The notes under the pieces: model-generated
The model's database searches: none
Told to the model about the DNA's origin: nothing
What the model saw: the letters and a program-made list of their open reading frames with translations, nothing else
DNA from: Halioglobus sp.
GTDB taxonomy: Bacteria; Pseudomonadota; Gammaproteobacteria; Pseudomonadales; Halieaceae
Assembly (NCBI GenBank): GCA_020443425.1
Contig: JAGRIE010000042.1
Coordinates: 1-33,109, forward strand
Length of the DNA stretch: 33,109 nt
Reading direction: 5' to 3'
Translations under genes and position numbers: made by a program
Shown here: positions 1 through 7,970 of the stretch, piece after piece
Layout of the letters: the number at the start of each line of letters is the position of its first letter
Position numbering within the stretch: position 1 is the first letter of the stretch

Positions 1-434
1 TTGTCCGTCGGTGACCCTTCAGCCTCGGTCTCGCCAAAGGTCGCTATCAAATCACCGGCGACTGACTCGGCATCCCCTTCATACACCATCACAATCTGGT
101 TCACGGCGGCAGCATCCCCGGCCGCAGTAAAACCGATACTCAAAATGGGATGGGAGGCAAACACCAGCCCCGTCCCCGGGAGTTCCCCTTCCGCACAGTT
201 CTGGCTGCGGACAGCTTCATCACACTGCCGAAATGCACACTGGACATTCCTGTCCGCAGCATTGGGGCGTGCCGGTGCTTCACGACAGACACCGCCGAGC
301 TTTTCCGCCTGCGCTCGCGCCTGTGCAAGTGTCAGGGCGGCATGCAGGCCATGGATGACATACGGCGGCTGGGCCGACGCCAGGGCCGACGTGAGCAGCA
401 GCACAATCCCCGCAAAGCCGTTGATCATTCGCAT
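1..434 (-). CDS. Secreted hypothetical protein, cysteine-containing, 3' end cut by the window edge
   Basis: The reverse strand has an open frame from ATG at 434 to the left edge with no stop, about 144 codons visible. It starts MRMINGFAGIVLLLTSALASA, a clear Sec signal peptide with a likely cut after ALASA (about residue 21). The mature part has four cysteines (VCRE, QCAF, RQCDE, QNCAEG), which suggests disulfides in the periplasm, and ends in an acidic stretch before the edge. A purine-rich GGGGGA lies 8 bases before the ATG; a second in-frame ATG two codons later is also possible. I do not recognise the family. The plus-strand open frames over the same bases lack these coding signs. It is transcribed away from the sulfotransferase gene. 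I am fairly sure it is a real gene; its function is unknown. Confidence 0.75.
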   Translation of the reverse strand, partial: MRMINGFAGIVLLLTSALASAQPPYVIHGLHAALTLAQARAQAEKLGGVCREAPARPNAADRNVQCAFRQCDEAVRSQNCAEGELPGTGLVFASHPILSIGFTAAGDAAAVNQIVMVYEGDAESVAGDLIATFGETEAEGSPTD

Positions 435-573
435 TCAATTTTTCCCCCAAGCATTCTGCGATCAGGTTCGACAGAAAACCGCTGCCTGATGCCGACCTCC
501 GCGCAACTTTACCGATAAAATTCCGGCAAGAACAATTACACTAGCGTTTTCCGCATCCTGCCAGGCGAGAGAA

Positions 574-1803
574 TTGAACGCACCACGACAACCCGCTGCC
601 TATATTCGGCTGATCAACGCCATCGGAAAACGGCTTGAGCGCATGGCTATCAACGCACCGGAACTTCATGCAGAGCAACTCATTGAGACGGCAGAGCGGA
701 GAACCGGCCTCGATAGCTGGGGTGACGAGTCCTTCCGCTCGGGACTGGAGCACCTGATTGCGGCATTGCGCACACAGGCCAGGCTCTCACAGGTTGGGCG
801 TATCGTCGCCTACTTCAATCTCCTGGATCTGCTGTGTGTGCGCCTGCGATTGAACCACTACCGGTCTGAGCGGGCGGCTGTCGCAGAGCAGGAGATTCAC
901 CAACCGCTGTTCATCCTGGGACTGCCCCGCACCGGCACCACCATTCTCCACGAATTGATCGCCCAGGACCCGTCCTTCCGCTCACCCGCCAGTTGGGAAG
1001 TCGCGCGGCCGCTGCCGCCACCGGTGGCCGCCGCCTACACCAACGACAAACGCATAGCGTCGATTGATCGCCTGCTCGGCCTGCAGGAAAAACTGGCACC
1101 GGGTTTCCAGGCAATCCACGCTCTCGGTGCCCGGCTGCCACAGGAATGCGTCTACCTGCTGGCCTCCAGCTTCAGGAGTGAGCAGTTCGGCTATATGTAC
1201 AACATCCCCGCTTACCGAAGCTGGGCGCTGGACGAGGACATGAGCAGCGCCTACGACTGGCACGCACGGTTCCTGCAACATCTGCAGGTGGATACGCCGC
1301 GCGAGCGCTGGGTCCTGAAAACACCGGCCCACCTCGGGTACCTGAAATTCCTGCTGGCCCGGTATCCCGACGCGTCCATTGTCTGGACACACCGCAGGCC
1401 CCTGCAGGCGATTGCCTCCTTTTCCAGCCTCGCCTGCACGCTGCGCAGCGGGTTCAGCGATCACATCGACCCGGTGGCCACAGGCGCCTGCGAGTTGCAA
1501 CACTTCTCGGAGGTGACGCGGCGGGGCATGGCTGACCGGGACAAGCTGGATCGCGGCCAGTTTGTCGATGTCAGCTTTGAGGCGATCTGCGCAGATCCCA
1601 TGTCTGTGATCGCCGGCATCTATGACCGGCTGGGCTTAGAGCTGAGCCACGAGGCCAGGCTCTGCATGCACGCGTATCTTCGACGTCGACCACGGGATCT
1701 GTACGGCGAGCACCGGTATTCTGCCGACGTGTTCGGTCTGGACAGTGGCGGGGAAAAGCAGGCATTCGGCCAGTATCTCGGGCAGTACGCCGACTTTCTC
1801 TGA
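574..1803 (+). CDS. Sulfotransferase family protein (Sulfotransfer_3 type)
   Basis: A 409-residue protein of the PAPS-dependent sulfotransferase superfamily, which moves sulfate from 3'-phosphoadenylyl sulfate to an alcohol or amine. The 5'-phosphosulfate loop is GLPRTGTT at about residues 116-123, followed by HELIAQDP. The 3'-phosphate region is around residues 246-276 (WVLKTPAHLGYLKFLL, then a predicted strand and HRRP). There is no signal peptide or membrane segment, so it is probably cytosolic. The start is TTG at 574 with the purine-rich GGCGAGAG just upstream; the first in-frame ATG (residue 24) is the alternative. It stands alone: the left neighbour is divergent and a 429-base gap follows. 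The acceptor cannot be told from sequence. Bacterial members close to this type act on small molecules or lipids, but that is only family knowledge. Confidence 0.85.
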   Translation: MNAPRQPAAYIRLINAIGKRLERMAINAPELHAEQLIETAERRTGLDSWGDESFRSGLEHLIAALRTQARLSQVGRIVAYFNLLDLLCVRLRLNHYRSERAAVAEQEIHQPLFILGLPRTGTTILHELIAQDPSFRSPASWEVARPLPPPVAAAYTNDKRIASIDRLLGLQEKLAPGFQAIHALGARLPQECVYLLASSFRSEQFGYMYNIPAYRSWALDEDMSSAYDWHARFLQHLQVDTPRERWVLKTPAHLGYLKFLLARYPDASIVWTHRRPLQAIASFSSLACTLRSGFSDHIDPVATGACELQHFSEVTRRGMADRDKLDRGQFVDVSFEAICADPMSVIAGIYDRLGLELSHEARLCMHAYLRRRPRDLYGEHRYSADVFGLDSGGEKQAFGQYLGQYADFL

Positions 1804-2232
1804 ACGGCGGCGAAATACGCCCAGGGGAACCCCTGCAGGGCATAGCCGTGACACTATTTTTTACACAGCGCCCATCCCGCATCGAGCGCATGAATATATT
1901 TCCTTTTAAAAACATCAACCTATGGATATCCGGTACGCAATTTGCCTTTCAAATGGGGCCTGAATGGACTATTGCGCGGCGAGTAACTGTGAGCAGCGGA
2001 CCACAACACTGGACATTTCGCCAGCACAGAAATACCGCGCAATCGGGCGATCCCACCGCGGCCATCTGCCCGCGGGACAACGGTCAAGGTATGGAAAATC
2101 AGTTTGTACTAGTGCGAATACGGTAGCCTTTCGATAGAATCGCTCTAAAAATAAACCCAGCGTAGCCTGCCTGATTGGTGCCGATGCGTACCAAGGGGCA
2201 TTTTGCGGCATAATTATAAGAGGAACACCCCA
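1804..2232. other. Intergenic region of 429 bases without a convincing gene
   Basis: This gap is more AT-rich than its flanks, especially about 1850-1960. The open frames inside it (up to 92 codons) have no ribosome site and no protein-like composition. A short inverted repeat ATTTG/CAAAT with a 5-base loop lies at 1940-1954 and could be an operator half-site pair. A TAGAAT hexamer at 2135-2140 is a possible -10 box for the cytochrome gene, but no good -35 box is found at normal spacing. I read the region as the control region of the downstream cytochrome gene. Confidence 0.5.
2218..2225 (+). promoter_or_regulatory. Ribosome binding site choosing the ATG at 2233
   Basis: AAGAGGAA lies 7 bases before ATG 2233. 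The frame also opens at TTG 2203 with AAGGGG upstream, but the ATG places a normal signal peptide at the N-terminus, so it is preferred. Confidence 0.6.
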
Positions 2233-5196
2233 ATGCCGAGCACCAGAATTCCACGCCGCCCGCTGTTTCGCCTTGCGGCCTACATTTTCAGTTGCATAGT
2301 GTCAGCGACGGCGTTCACCGCCGCAGCGACAGCACAGCCCTCGTTCATTACGTTTGAGAGCGGCCATGTAAGGCCGGTGGCGACCACGCCGGACGGCACC
2401 CGCCTGCTCGCTGTCAACACCCCGGACAACCGGCTGGAGGTGTTTGACGTGAACGGAGGCTCGCTAACGCATATCGACTCCATACCGGTCGGCATGGAAC
2501 CCGTTTCAGTCGCCGCACGCAGCAACACTGAAGTCTGGGTGGTAAACCACCTGTCAGACAGCGTCAGCATCGTCGACCTCTCCGCCAGCCCGGCCAAAGT
2601 GGTGCGAACACTGCTGGTAGGCGACGAACCCCGCGACATTGTGTTTGGCGGAACCGGTTTCAATCGCGCCTTCATCACCACAGCCCACCGCGGTCAACAC
2701 CGCACAGACAGCTCCATCGCCTCCGTACCCGGTGCCGGTGACCCCCAGCTGCACACGGGCGGAATTGGCCGTGCGGATGTCTGGGTGTTTGATGCCGCCA
2801 ACCTCGGCACCACTGTGGGTGGCACGCCGCTCGAGATTCTCAGCTTTTTTGCCGACACGCCCCGCGGGCTGGCGGTGACCCCGGATGGCGCCACCGTGTA
2901 TGTGGCCGCATTCCAGTCGGGCAACCAGACCACCTCCATCATCGAAACCGAAGTGCCCAACGGATTCGGCCCCAACGGAGCCCCCGGCCCCAACGCCAAC
3001 TGCTACCAGACGGACAGCGATCCAGCCTGCGAACAGAGTGTCTCAGCACCTGAGGTGGGTGTGATCGTCAAGTACGACGGCAGTAAATGGGTCGATTCCA
3101 AGGGCAAGGACTGGAGCAACAAAGTCAACTTCAACCTGCCGGATCACGACGTGTTCTCCATCAACGCCAACACGCTGGATGCGGGCTCCGTCGTCGAGTA
3201 CGACCATGTCGGTACGGTACTGTTCAACCTCGTGGTCAACCCCGTAACCGGCAAAGTGTATGTCACCAATACGGAACTGCCCAATCACATCAATTTTGAA
3301 GGCCCCGGTATTCACGGCGGCAGCACCGTACAGGGCCGGCTGTCGGAATCCCGCATCTCGGTGCTCAATCCCGCGAACGCAGGCGTCGATGTCCAGCACC
3401 TGAACCAGCACATTGACTACTCGCAACTCCACACCGATGCCGGTGCCGACCACGCTGCAATCAATGCACAGCGGCAGCACAGCCTGGCGACACCCTTGCA
3501 ACCGGTGGTGTCCAGCGACGGGGAAACCCTGTACGTAGCGGCCTATGGCTCCGCCAGAATCGGCGTATTTGACGTCGAGGATATCGAGGACGCGAATTTT
3601 GAGAATGCGTTCGATCCCACTGCGGCCAGCGCCAACTATATACAGACCGGCGGCGGTCCCAGCGGCATGGTGCTGGACGAGGGCAACAACCGGCTCTATG
3701 TACTGACGCGCTTTGACAACCAGGTCGAGGTAATCGACCTGGCCACCAACACAGCGGTGGAGACCCACTCACTGCACAACCCCGAGCCGCCTGAAGTCGT
3801 CGCGGGGCGGCCATTCCTGTACGACGCCTTTGCCACCTCGGGCAATGGCGAGGCCTCCTGTGCCAGCTGTCATATCTTCGCCGACACGGATCAGCTCGCG
3901 TGGAACCTCGGCAATCCTGACGACCACATCACAACCAACACGCAACCGGCATCTATCCCCATCAATGTCTCCACCTCGTTCCACCCGATGAAAGGGCCGA
4001 TGACAACACAGACCCTGCGCGGTATGGCGACACATGGCGCCCTGCACTGGCGCGGCGACCGCGTGGACGGTTTCTTCGGGATTGACCCCTGTGCCGAGCC
4101 CTCGGGCGCGCCCTGCTCGGAGGACTCCTCCTTCCGTAACTTTATTGTCGCGTACGAGGGGCTGGTCGGCATGGAAGGCACTATCAGCAACAGCGAAATG
4201 CAGCAATTTTCCGATTTCGCGATGAAAATCATGCTGCCACCGAACCCGATTCGCGCGCTGGACAACTCGCTGTCCAGCGCCGCGGCACAGGGTAAAGCCC
4301 TGTTCAACGGCCGCGTCACAGACGCCATTCGCAACTGCAACGGCTGCCACACGCTGGACCCACTCAATGGCTTCTACGGCACAGGCGGCGAGCAGAGCTT
4401 CGAGGGTGAGACACAGAACTTCAAAGTCCCGCATATGCGCAACCTGTACCAGAAAATCGGCATGTTCGGGCTGTCCTCAAACAACGTCTTCACGGGCGAC
4501 CAGGTCAGGGGCTTCGGGTTTTTGCACGATGGCTCCGTCGATACAGTGGATCACTTCCTAGAAGCCAACCTGTTCAGCCTGAACGATGCCGAGGAGTCCA
4601 TCCTGGAGGCGTTCTCGATGGAGTTTCCCACCGACCTCGCACCGATCGTCGGCCAGCAGGTCACGATGACAGCCAACAATGGCGCAGTCGCGAATCCACG
4701 CATCGACCTGTTGATCAACCGCGCCAGCGCGAATTTCGATTCACTGATGCTGGGCGGCACGGTGAAAGAGTGTGACCTTATCGTCAAAGGCACATTCGAA
4801 GGCGCCGAGCGCGGCTGGGTGCGCGAGGCCAACGGGCAGTTCCGCTCCGATGTCGGCGACCTCGTCAGCGATGCCACACTGCGCAGTTACGCGGCCTCAC
4901 AGGGCCCGCTCACCTATACCTGTGCACCTCCGGGATCAGGTGTCCGTATGGGTATCAATCGCGACGAGGACATCGTGCTTGACGGCCTCGACAACTGTCC
5001 CGCCGTGGCAAATGACGACCAGAAAGATACCAACAACAACGGTATCGGCAACGCCTGTGACCCGGTCACTGACAGTGACCGCGACGGTGTGCCGGACGAT
5101 TTCGATAACTGCCCGGCAATACAGAATCCCGACCAGACAGACAGCAATGGCGATGGCAGGGGCGATGCCTGCGAGCACTTGCCGCCCGGCTGCTAG
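2233..5196 (+). CDS. Secreted YVTN beta-propeller / dihaem cytochrome c protein with thrombospondin type 3 repeats
   Basis: A 987-residue exported protein with three parts. The signal peptide covers about residues 1-35 (RRPLFRLAAYIF, then AATAQ). Residues about 36-520 form repeated beta-propeller blades of the YVTN/lactonase-like kind (for example VSIVDLSASPAKVV and VEVIDLATNTAVE, with PDGTRLLAVN and PDGATVYVAA turns). Two c-type haem sites follow: CASCH at 543-547 and CNGCH at 702-706. The region around GFGFLHDGSVDTVDHFL resembles MauG/cytochrome c peroxidase-like dihaem proteins. The last 70 residues (about 917-985) carry DxDxDG-type calcium loops with DNCP and GDACE, typical of thrombospondin type 3 repeats. 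It should act in the periplasm or outside the cell, as an oxidase, peroxidase or electron carrier; the substrate is unknown. The closest analogy is MauG-like enzymes, but specific function is not shown by sequence. Confidence 0.88.
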   Translation: MPSTRIPRRPLFRLAAYIFSCIVSATAFTAAATAQPSFITFESGHVRPVATTPDGTRLLAVNTPDNRLEVFDVNGGSLTHIDSIPVGMEPVSVAARSNTEVWVVNHLSDSVSIVDLSASPAKVVRTLLVGDEPRDIVFGGTGFNRAFITTAHRGQHRTDSSIASVPGAGDPQLHTGGIGRADVWVFDAANLGTTVGGTPLEILSFFADTPRGLAVTPDGATVYVAAFQSGNQTTSIIETEVPNGFGPNGAPGPNANCYQTDSDPACEQSVSAPEVGVIVKYDGSKWVDSKGKDWSNKVNFNLPDHDVFSINANTLDAGSVVEYDHVGTVLFNLVVNPVTGKVYVTNTELPNHINFEGPGIHGGSTVQGRLSESRISVLNPANAGVDVQHLNQHIDYSQLHTDAGADHAAINAQRQHSLATPLQPVVSSDGETLYVAAYGSARIGVFDVEDIEDANFENAFDPTAASANYIQTGGGPSGMVLDEGNNRLYVLTRFDNQVEVIDLATNTAVETHSLHNPEPPEVVAGRPFLYDAFATSGNGEASCASCHIFADTDQLAWNLGNPDDHITTNTQPASIPINVSTSFHPMKGPMTTQTLRGMATHGALHWRGDRVDGFFGIDPCAEPSGAPCSEDSSFRNFIVAYEGLVGMEGTISNSEMQQFSDFAMKIMLPPNPIRALDNSLSSAAAQGKALFNGRVTDAIRNCNGCHTLDPLNGFYGTGGEQSFEGETQNFKVPHMRNLYQKIGMFGLSSNNVFTGDQVRGFGFLHDGSVDTVDHFLEANLFSLNDAEESILEAFSMEFPTDLAPIVGQQVTMTANNGAVANPRIDLLINRASANFDSLMLGGTVKECDLIVKGTFEGAERGWVREANGQFRSDVGDLVSDATLRSYAASQGPLTYTCAPPGSGVRMGINRDEDIVLDGLDNCPAVANDDQKDTNNNGIGNACDPVTDSDRDGVPDDFDNCPAIQNPDQTDSNGDGRGDACEHLPPGC

Positions 5197-5218
5197 GCTG
5201 GCACCTGGTCAACTCTGA

Positions 5219-5236
5219 GCGCGCCTGCGGGCGCGC
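5219..5236 (+). terminator. GC-rich hairpin after the cytochrome gene
   Basis: A perfect 7-base-pair stem (GCGCGCC/GGCGCGC) with a TGCG loop lies 23 bases after the stop codon. There is no clean T-run, only CCCTTCCC further on, so it may slow transcription or protect the mRNA end rather than act as a full intrinsic terminator. Confidence 0.4.
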
Positions 5237-5269
5237 ACCCCTTCCCACCTGAACCGACCCGAGCTATTT

Positions 5270-6058
5270 ATGTATCCACAGGGACTGTTTGGCATTGAGG
5301 CACTGCAGCTGCTGATTCTGCCGATTGCGGTATTCGGCATGCTGTTTTTTATCCTCTACCTGCGGCAGGACGGCGTGCGGGTCACCCGCGCGGTGGTGCT
5401 GCTGCTCCTGCTGGGCGTGATCGGCTTCCTCGGTGCCAAGGGGTTTTCCCTCTATGTTCGCGGATGGGAACTCTACCAGCCGCTGTCGCAGGAATTGCGC
5501 GGCGGCCTGCGCTATCCCGGCGCCCTGCTGGCAATGGTGCTGTTGGGACCGCTGCTGAAACGGTGGCTGCTGCCGGCTTTACCGCTGGGTCGCTTTCTCG
5601 ACGTACTGGCGATTACAGTCTGCTTCGCGTTTGCGCTGGTGCGCTTCAGCTGCTGGATGAACGGTTGTTGCACCGGGGCGCCCTGCACCGGCGCGCTCTG
5701 CCTCAGCTACGCCCCCGGCAGCCAGGTGTGGTACGCGCACTGGCAGCACGGCCTGCTGGCATCACCCACCGATGGCAGCCTGCCGGTGCTGCCGCTGCAC
5801 TTCCTGTTCATGGCCGCGTCGTTTTCCGTGGGCGTTTTCCTGATGTGGTTTGATGGCAAACGCAGTTTTGACGGCCAGATCGCCCTGCTTTACTTGGTGC
5901 TGCACGACGGCGCCAAGGGGCTGCTGGAATCCTTCCGAGACCCGTATGTCGCGCAACTGCAGGTGACATCACTGCTGACCAGCGCGGCGGGGCTGATTGC
6001 GCTGCTCGCCATCCTGCACTGGCGACGCACAAGGGCTTCCCGCCGTCCGGCAGGGTAG
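5270..6058 (+). CDS. Prolipoprotein diacylglyceryl transferase (Lgt)-like membrane protein, divergent
   Basis: A 262-residue, very hydrophobic protein with about seven membrane segments. It matches the Lgt fold at RFSCWMNGCCTG (residues 125-136), equivalent to the family's GRIGCFLNGCCYG, and at the C-terminal FDGQIALLYLVLHDGAKGLLES (about 200-221 region), equivalent to the segment ending in RF(I/L)(I/V)E. Lgt adds diacylglycerol to the lipobox cysteine of prolipoproteins in the inner membrane. Residues that differ from E. coli Lgt are notable: Y82 lies where His103 is expected, K216 where Arg239 is expected, and the N-terminal WYG motif is missing; R125, N131 and E220 are kept. It may be a paralogue with a changed job rather than the housekeeping enzyme. 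It follows the cytochrome gene after 73 bases in the same direction. The ribosome site is weak (GAGC). Confidence 0.75.
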   Translation: MYPQGLFGIEALQLLILPIAVFGMLFFILYLRQDGVRVTRAVVLLLLLGVIGFLGAKGFSLYVRGWELYQPLSQELRGGLRYPGALLAMVLLGPLLKRWLLPALPLGRFLDVLAITVCFAFALVRFSCWMNGCCTGAPCTGALCLSYAPGSQVWYAHWQHGLLASPTDGSLPVLPLHFLFMAASFSVGVFLMWFDGKRSFDGQIALLYLVLHDGAKGLLESFRDPYVAQLQVTSLLTSAAGLIALLAILHWRRTRASRRPAG

Positions 6059-6183
6059 AATAGCGCCGGTCAACCGTGCTGGTGCAGTCCCGACCCGCCG
6101 ACTTACCGCCAGCCGACATCGATACTTCTGTTTGGCACGGATTCTGCTGTATGGTGAGGTAACGAAACCACGACAGGTGCCCA

Positions 6184-7119
6184 GTGACATCCGCAAGCCA
6201 ACCAGACCCCGCACCTCAATGGCAGCGCGACTTCCTGCAAAGGCATCAATTGCGTGACGCCTACCTAGATAGTGCACGGCAATGGTTCACGCCATTGGCA
6301 CAGGCGCTCGCCTCGCACCAAAATAGTGCAGAACGCCCGATACTGGTCGCTCTCAATGGCTGCCAGGGCTCTGGGAAAACCACCGTTTGCGACTTCCTGT
6401 GCACTGCACTCAAAGCAGAGCACGGCTTGAACGCCGTGGCCCTCTCACTGGATGACTTTTACCTCACCAGGGCACAGCGACAATCTCTGGCGACCTCAGT
6501 GCACCCCCTGCTGGCGACGCGGGGTGTGCCGGGCACCCACGACATGGCGCTGATGCAGGACATCCTGGGGCAATTGCTCGACCCGCAGCGCACTGACGCT
6601 GTGGCGATTCCCCGGTTCGACAAGGCCGCAGACGACAGGCGCCCCCAGTCCGCGTGGGACCGCGTGCCTGCGCCGCTACAGATTGTACTGCTGGAGGGGT
6701 GGTGCCTGGGCGCGCAGCCGCAGCCCCCGGAGCAGTTGGCGCAACCGGCCAATGCGCTGGAGCAGGCAGAGGACCCCGGGGGAGACTGGCGCGGCTACAG
6801 CAACACCCTGCTGGGCGACGCATTCCAGGCGCTGTACAGGCTCGTGGACCAGTGGATCATGTTGCGCGCACCCTCCTTTGAGTGTGTTTTCCAGTGGCGA
6901 CAGGAGCAGGAGCGCAAACTGGCGGCCACTGTGGACGCTGCGCAGCCCAACGCACTGATGGATGACGCCGCACTGACCCGGTTCATCCAGCACTACGAGC
7001 GACTCACCCGGCAGTGCCTCGATACGCTCCCCGACAAGGTCCATCACCTGTTTACACTGGACGACCGCCGCCAGATCACCGGCTATACCCACCGACCGCA
7101 CAGAGGGGCCGGGCTGTGA
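6184..7119 (+). CDS. D-glycerate 3-kinase (plant/Tda10-type P-loop kinase)
   Basis: A 311-residue cytosolic P-loop kinase. The Walker A motif is GCQGSGKT at residues 59-66 and LSLDDFYL follows at 88-94, the pattern of the uridine-kinase-like superfamily that includes plant glycerate 3-kinase (GLYK). These enzymes turn ATP plus D-glycerate into 3-phosphoglycerate. Later blocks VPGTHD and PRFDKAADDR are also typical, as is the LLEGWCLG strand. The start is GTG at 6184 with ACAGG about 7 bases before. It is the first gene of a four-gene operon and overlaps the next gene by four bases. Because the last gene of the operon should release D-glycerate, the context supports glycerate as the substrate: this enzyme would feed 3-phosphoglycerate back to the synthase. 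A related P-loop kinase of unknown substrate is the alternative. Confidence 0.85.
   Translation: MTSASQPDPAPQWQRDFLQRHQLRDAYLDSARQWFTPLAQALASHQNSAERPILVALNGCQGSGKTTVCDFLCTALKAEHGLNAVALSLDDFYLTRAQRQSLATSVHPLLATRGVPGTHDMALMQDILGQLLDPQRTDAVAIPRFDKAADDRRPQSAWDRVPAPLQIVLLEGWCLGAQPQPPEQLAQPANALEQAEDPGGDWRGYSNTLLGDAFQALYRLVDQWIMLRAPSFECVFQWRQEQERKLAATVDAAQPNALMDDAALTRFIQHYERLTRQCLDTLPDKVHHLFTLDDRRQITGYTHRPHRGAGL
7102..7107 (+). promoter_or_regulatory. Ribosome binding site choosing GTG 7116
   Basis: AGAGGGG-type sequence inside the end of the kinase gene, 8 bases before GTG 7116. It favours this start over the upstream ATG at 7014, whose extra 34 residues look like out-of-frame kinase sequence. Confidence 0.6.
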
Positions 7120-7958
7120 ACGGGAACGCACCGAGCCTGCTGGTGTTCAGCGATCTGGACGGTTCACTGCTGGACCACCACAGCTACAGCTTTGCGCCCG
7201 CCCTGCCACTGGTCAAGACACTGGCGGAACGGGGAATCCCGCTGATACTGGCGTCCAGCAAAACCCGCGCCGAGATGCTCGAGTTGCGTCTGGCGCTGGG
7301 CAATACCCAGCCCTTCATTGTCGAAAATGGGGCGGCTGTATTCATCCCCCGGCACACGTTCCCCGCCCCGCCCGTTGGCACGCGGGAGCTTGGTGACTAC
7401 TGGGTCTACGAAATGGCTCCCGCACGATCGAAATGGCTGGCGCTGCTGGCGGACCTGTCAGCAGAGTTCCCCGGCGAGTTTGACTCCTTCCACAGTGCCG
7501 GTGTCGCCGGTATTGTGGAGATGACCGGGCTCTCTATGACGCAGGCACAGGCCGCCAACGACAGGTTCTACAGCGAGCCTGTCCGGTGGCTGGGCAGTAA
7601 GGCGCGCGAAACCCTGTTCACCCGTCGTCTGCGCGATGCCGGTGCCACCGTACTCAAGGGCGGCCGCTTCCTGTCCGTCAGCGGCAACTGCGACAAGGGG
7701 CAGGCATTGCGCTGGTTGCGAGCGCGCTACCAGCAGCAGGCAGGGGGCACTGCGCTGAAAGATCTCGCCATCGGCGACAGCGAAAACGACTGCTCCATGC
7801 TGGAAGCGGCACATACTGCACTGCTGATCCGTTCACCGGTCCACGACTTCCCGGCCCTGGGCAAAGTCGACGGCGTGCTGCGCAGCAGTGCGTGCGGACC
7901 GGCCGGATGGGCACAAGGCGTCTCGCAATGGTTACAATCCAATGGCATCTCAACATAA
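7116..7958 (+). CDS. Mannosyl/glucosyl-3-phosphoglycerate phosphatase (HAD family IIB)
   Basis: A 280-residue cytosolic HAD phosphatase of the mannosyl-3-phosphoglycerate phosphatase (MPGP) type. Motif I is FSDLDGSL with nucleophile D13 and D15; motif II is the Ser of LASSKTRAEM; motif IV is IGDSENDCSML with D221 and D225. The early block VENGAAVFIP is also characteristic. In this operon it should remove phosphate from glucosyl-3-phosphoglycerate to give glucosylglycerate; MPGP-type enzymes are known to accept both sugar forms. The GTG start overlaps the kinase stop (GTGA), which points to translational coupling, and the synthase gene begins 12 bases after its stop. Length is normal for the family. 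Because the adjacent synthase is a GpgS and not an MpgS, the glucosyl substrate is the likelier one. Confidence 0.88.
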   Translation: MNGNAPSLLVFSDLDGSLLDHHSYSFAPALPLVKTLAERGIPLILASSKTRAEMLELRLALGNTQPFIVENGAAVFIPRHTFPAPPVGTRELGDYWVYEMAPARSKWLALLADLSAEFPGEFDSFHSAGVAGIVEMTGLSMTQAQAANDRFYSEPVRWLGSKARETLFTRRLRDAGATVLKGGRFLSVSGNCDKGQALRWLRARYQQQAGGTALKDLAIGDSENDCSMLEAAHTALLIRSPVHDFPALGKVDGVLRSSACGPAGWAQGVSQWLQSNGIST

Positions 7959-7970
7959 GGCAGTCTCAAG

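Noticed and set aside
1-489. Plus-strand 162-codon open frame at the left edge
   Set aside because: The minus-strand frame over the same bases has a signal peptide and ribosome site; this one has neither and a composition typical of an antisense shadow.
1848-2126. Plus-strand 92-codon open frame in the gap before the cytochrome gene
   Set aside because: No ribosome site at either possible ATG and no protein-like pattern; the AT-rich stretch fits a control region better.
3043-3768. Minus-strand 241-codon open frame inside the cytochrome gene
   Set aside because: Shadow of a well-supported propeller domain.
6059-6183. Promoter search before the glucosylglycerate operon
   Set aside because: TTGGCA (6132-6137) is a fair -35 box, but no -10 hexamer occurs at 16-18 bases, so nothing is called.
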